15,450 nt of DNA from contig JAHKLV010000018.1 in the NCBI GenBank assembly GCA_020854925.1, forward strand, positions 1 to 15,450, given 5' to 3'. Under the pieces are notes generated by a model. It saw nothing but the letters and a program-made list of their open reading frames with translations, searched no databases and was not told the DNA's origin. This DNA comes from Candidatus Methanofastidiosia archaeon (GTDB taxonomy: Archaea > Methanobacteriota_B > Thermococci > Methanofastidiosales > NM3). This document shows, in pieces, positions 14,310 to 15,450 of this stretch (positions are counted from its first letter, which is position 1; each line of letters starts with the position of its first letter). The position numbers were made by a program, and so were the translations under genes.

Positions 14310-15450
14310 ATGTATGGGCATGTGGATATATTCGAACCGATGCTTGTCACGCGCACGCAGCAGGTGGCGCTCAAGGGCGACCACTTCTCGTACTGGTGCC
14401 ACACGGCAAAAAACGTCTACAACAAGGCCAACTACCTTGTCAGGCAGGAGTTCTTCGGGTCGGGAACGTATCTTTCGCACTACGACGTCTACCACCTCAT
14501 CAAGCACGATGATGAGTACCGCGAGCTTCCCGCTCAGACCGCAAACGAGGTCTTGCGCCTCCTGCACCAGGCGTGGAGGTCGTTTTTTGCGTCGATTCGC
14601 TCATATGGCGCCGACCCGTCGCGATTCCTTAACAGGCCGCGCCCGCCACGCTCTTTGGACAAGGGCGGGGAGACGGTGTTGCACTTTCCGCACAACCACC
14701 TCTCGCACCGTGAGCGCAGCATCCTCCTTCCAAAAAAGGTGGGGCGTTACCGCATACGCCACCGGCTGCCGGACGGCGCCGACGTGCGCATGGTGCGCGT
14801 CGTGCCGTTGGGCGGGCGATACGTCGCGGAGATCGTTTTCCAGCGGGAGCTTCCCGACCCCGCGTCAACCCATTCGGGGCCGATCCTTGGCATAGATGTG
14901 GGTCTTGAGAACATCATAACTGTCGCAGACAGCATCGGCAGCACGCCGTGGATTGTCAAGGGTGGTGCGCTCAAGTCCGCAAATCAGTACTACAACAAGG
15001 AGCTTGCGCGCCTGCGCTCGCTCTGCGAAAGGGCGGGCACGCGCACGACAAAGCGAATAAAGCGCCTGACCGCAAGGCGCAACAGGATAGTGAAAAATGC
15101 GCTGCACCACCTCAGCAGGCGCGTGGTGGCATACACCAAGCGCGTGGGCGCGCAAGCGATTGTCATCGGGAGAAATGAGTGCTGGAACCAAGGTATACGG
15201 CTTGGCAAACGTACGAATCAGTCGTTCGTGCAGATACCGTACCACGTGCTTATCGGCCAGATTCGCTACAAGGCGGAGGAACTCGGCATCGAGGTCGTCC
15301 TCACCGAGGAGCGCTACACGAGCCGCTGCTCGTTTCTCGACGGTGAGGAGATGCGCCCGCACGTGGAGTACGCGGGGCGGCGGGTGCGCCGCGGTCTCTT
15401 CATCTCTAAAAAGGGAACAGTCATCAACGCCGACGTCAACGCAGCCTACA
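14310..15450 (+). CDS. tnpB: TnpB, IS605/IS1341-type RNA-guided nuclease (partial, cut by right edge)
   Basis: An open plus-strand frame runs from 14310 to the right edge (380 codons visible). TnpB proteins are RNA-guided DNA endonucleases of IS200/IS605-family elements that help keep the element in place. The N-terminal part has TAKNVYNKANYLVRQEFF and ELPAQTANEVLRLLHQAWRSF, typical of this group. The RuvC core shows GIDVGLENIITVAD (D196), IVIGRNECWNQG (E290) and NADVNAAY (D375), spacing close to characterised TnpBs. The C-terminal insert has YTSRCSFLDGEEM and GRRVRRGLF instead of a CxxC...CxxC zinc ribbon. In-frame ATGs at 14310 and 14340 are possible; related proteins often begin like MLVTR, which favours 14340, while an in-frame stop at 14268 limits extension. 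No tnpA lies upstream. The 3' end, where the guide (omega) RNA should lie, is outside the window. Confidence 0.92.
   Translation, partial: MYGHVDIFEPMLVTRTQQVALKGDHFSYWCHTAKNVYNKANYLVRQEFFGSGTYLSHYDVYHLIKHDDEYRELPAQTANEVLRLLHQAWRSFFASIRSYGADPSRFLNRPRPPRSLDKGGETVLHFPHNHLSHRERSILLPKKVGRYRIRHRLPDGADVRMVRVVPLGGRYVAEIVFQRELPDPASTHSGPILGIDVGLENIITVADSIGSTPWIVKGGALKSANQYYNKELARLRSLCERAGTRTTKRIKRLTARRNRIVKNALHHLSRRVVAYTKRVGAQAIVIGRNECWNQGIRLGKRTNQSFVQIPYHVLIGQIRYKAEELGIEVVLTEERYTSRCSFLDGEEMRPHVEYAGRRVRRGLFISKKGTVINADVNAAY

Noticed and set aside
14865..15362. Minus-strand frame opposite tnpB
   Set aside because: It is antisense to the TnpB RuvC core, has no recognisable motifs, and is a shadow of the real frame.

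Overview
The window reads as archaeal, most likely euryarchaeal, DNA. It encodes both archaeal clamp-loader subunits (RfcS and RfcL, the latter ending in a PCNA-binding motif), an RtcB RNA ligase and a UPF0200 P-loop protein. Several starts sit about 25 bases downstream of a BRE/TATA-like element, as in archaeal leaderless genes. A creatininase-family protein is compatible with a methanogen-like lineage but does not prove it. No species can be named from the sequence alone.

Left region (1-5473, visibly richer in A+T between genes): nearly everything is on the minus strand. The left edge cuts a secreted parallel beta-helix protein. Upstream of it are a 374-base gap that may hold a small plus-strand membrane ORF, an Imm-5-like putative immunity protein, a possible 74-codon ORF, and a large P-type cation-transporting ATPase. 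A 492-base gap precedes the ATPase gene and carries a promoter-like element and a possible leader ORF.

Centre and right (5474-14164, G+C-rich, minus strand): nine closely packed genes lie in one direction behind a convincing promoter near 14200. In transcription order they are two single-pass membrane proteins of unknown function, a polytopic oligosaccharide-repeat-polymerase-like protein, a creatininase-family metallohydrolase, a UPF0200 P-loop NTPase, RtcB, a BlaI/MecI-type regulator, RfcS and RfcL. Several junctions are ATGA overlaps or abutting stop and start codons, which suggests translational coupling. The first three genes look like an envelope or glycan module; the last six are soluble housekeeping or regulatory proteins. 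A hairpin followed by a T-rich tract after rfcL is the likely end of the transcript.

Right edge (14177-15450): a divergently oriented TnpB of the IS605/IS1341 type runs off the window. No tnpA lies upstream within the window. The short region before it contains a perfect 6-bp inverted repeat and an 11-base direct repeat that could be its left end. The TnpB has an atypical RuvC-II region and no CxxC zinc ribbon. No tRNA, rRNA, CRISPR array or intein was seen.
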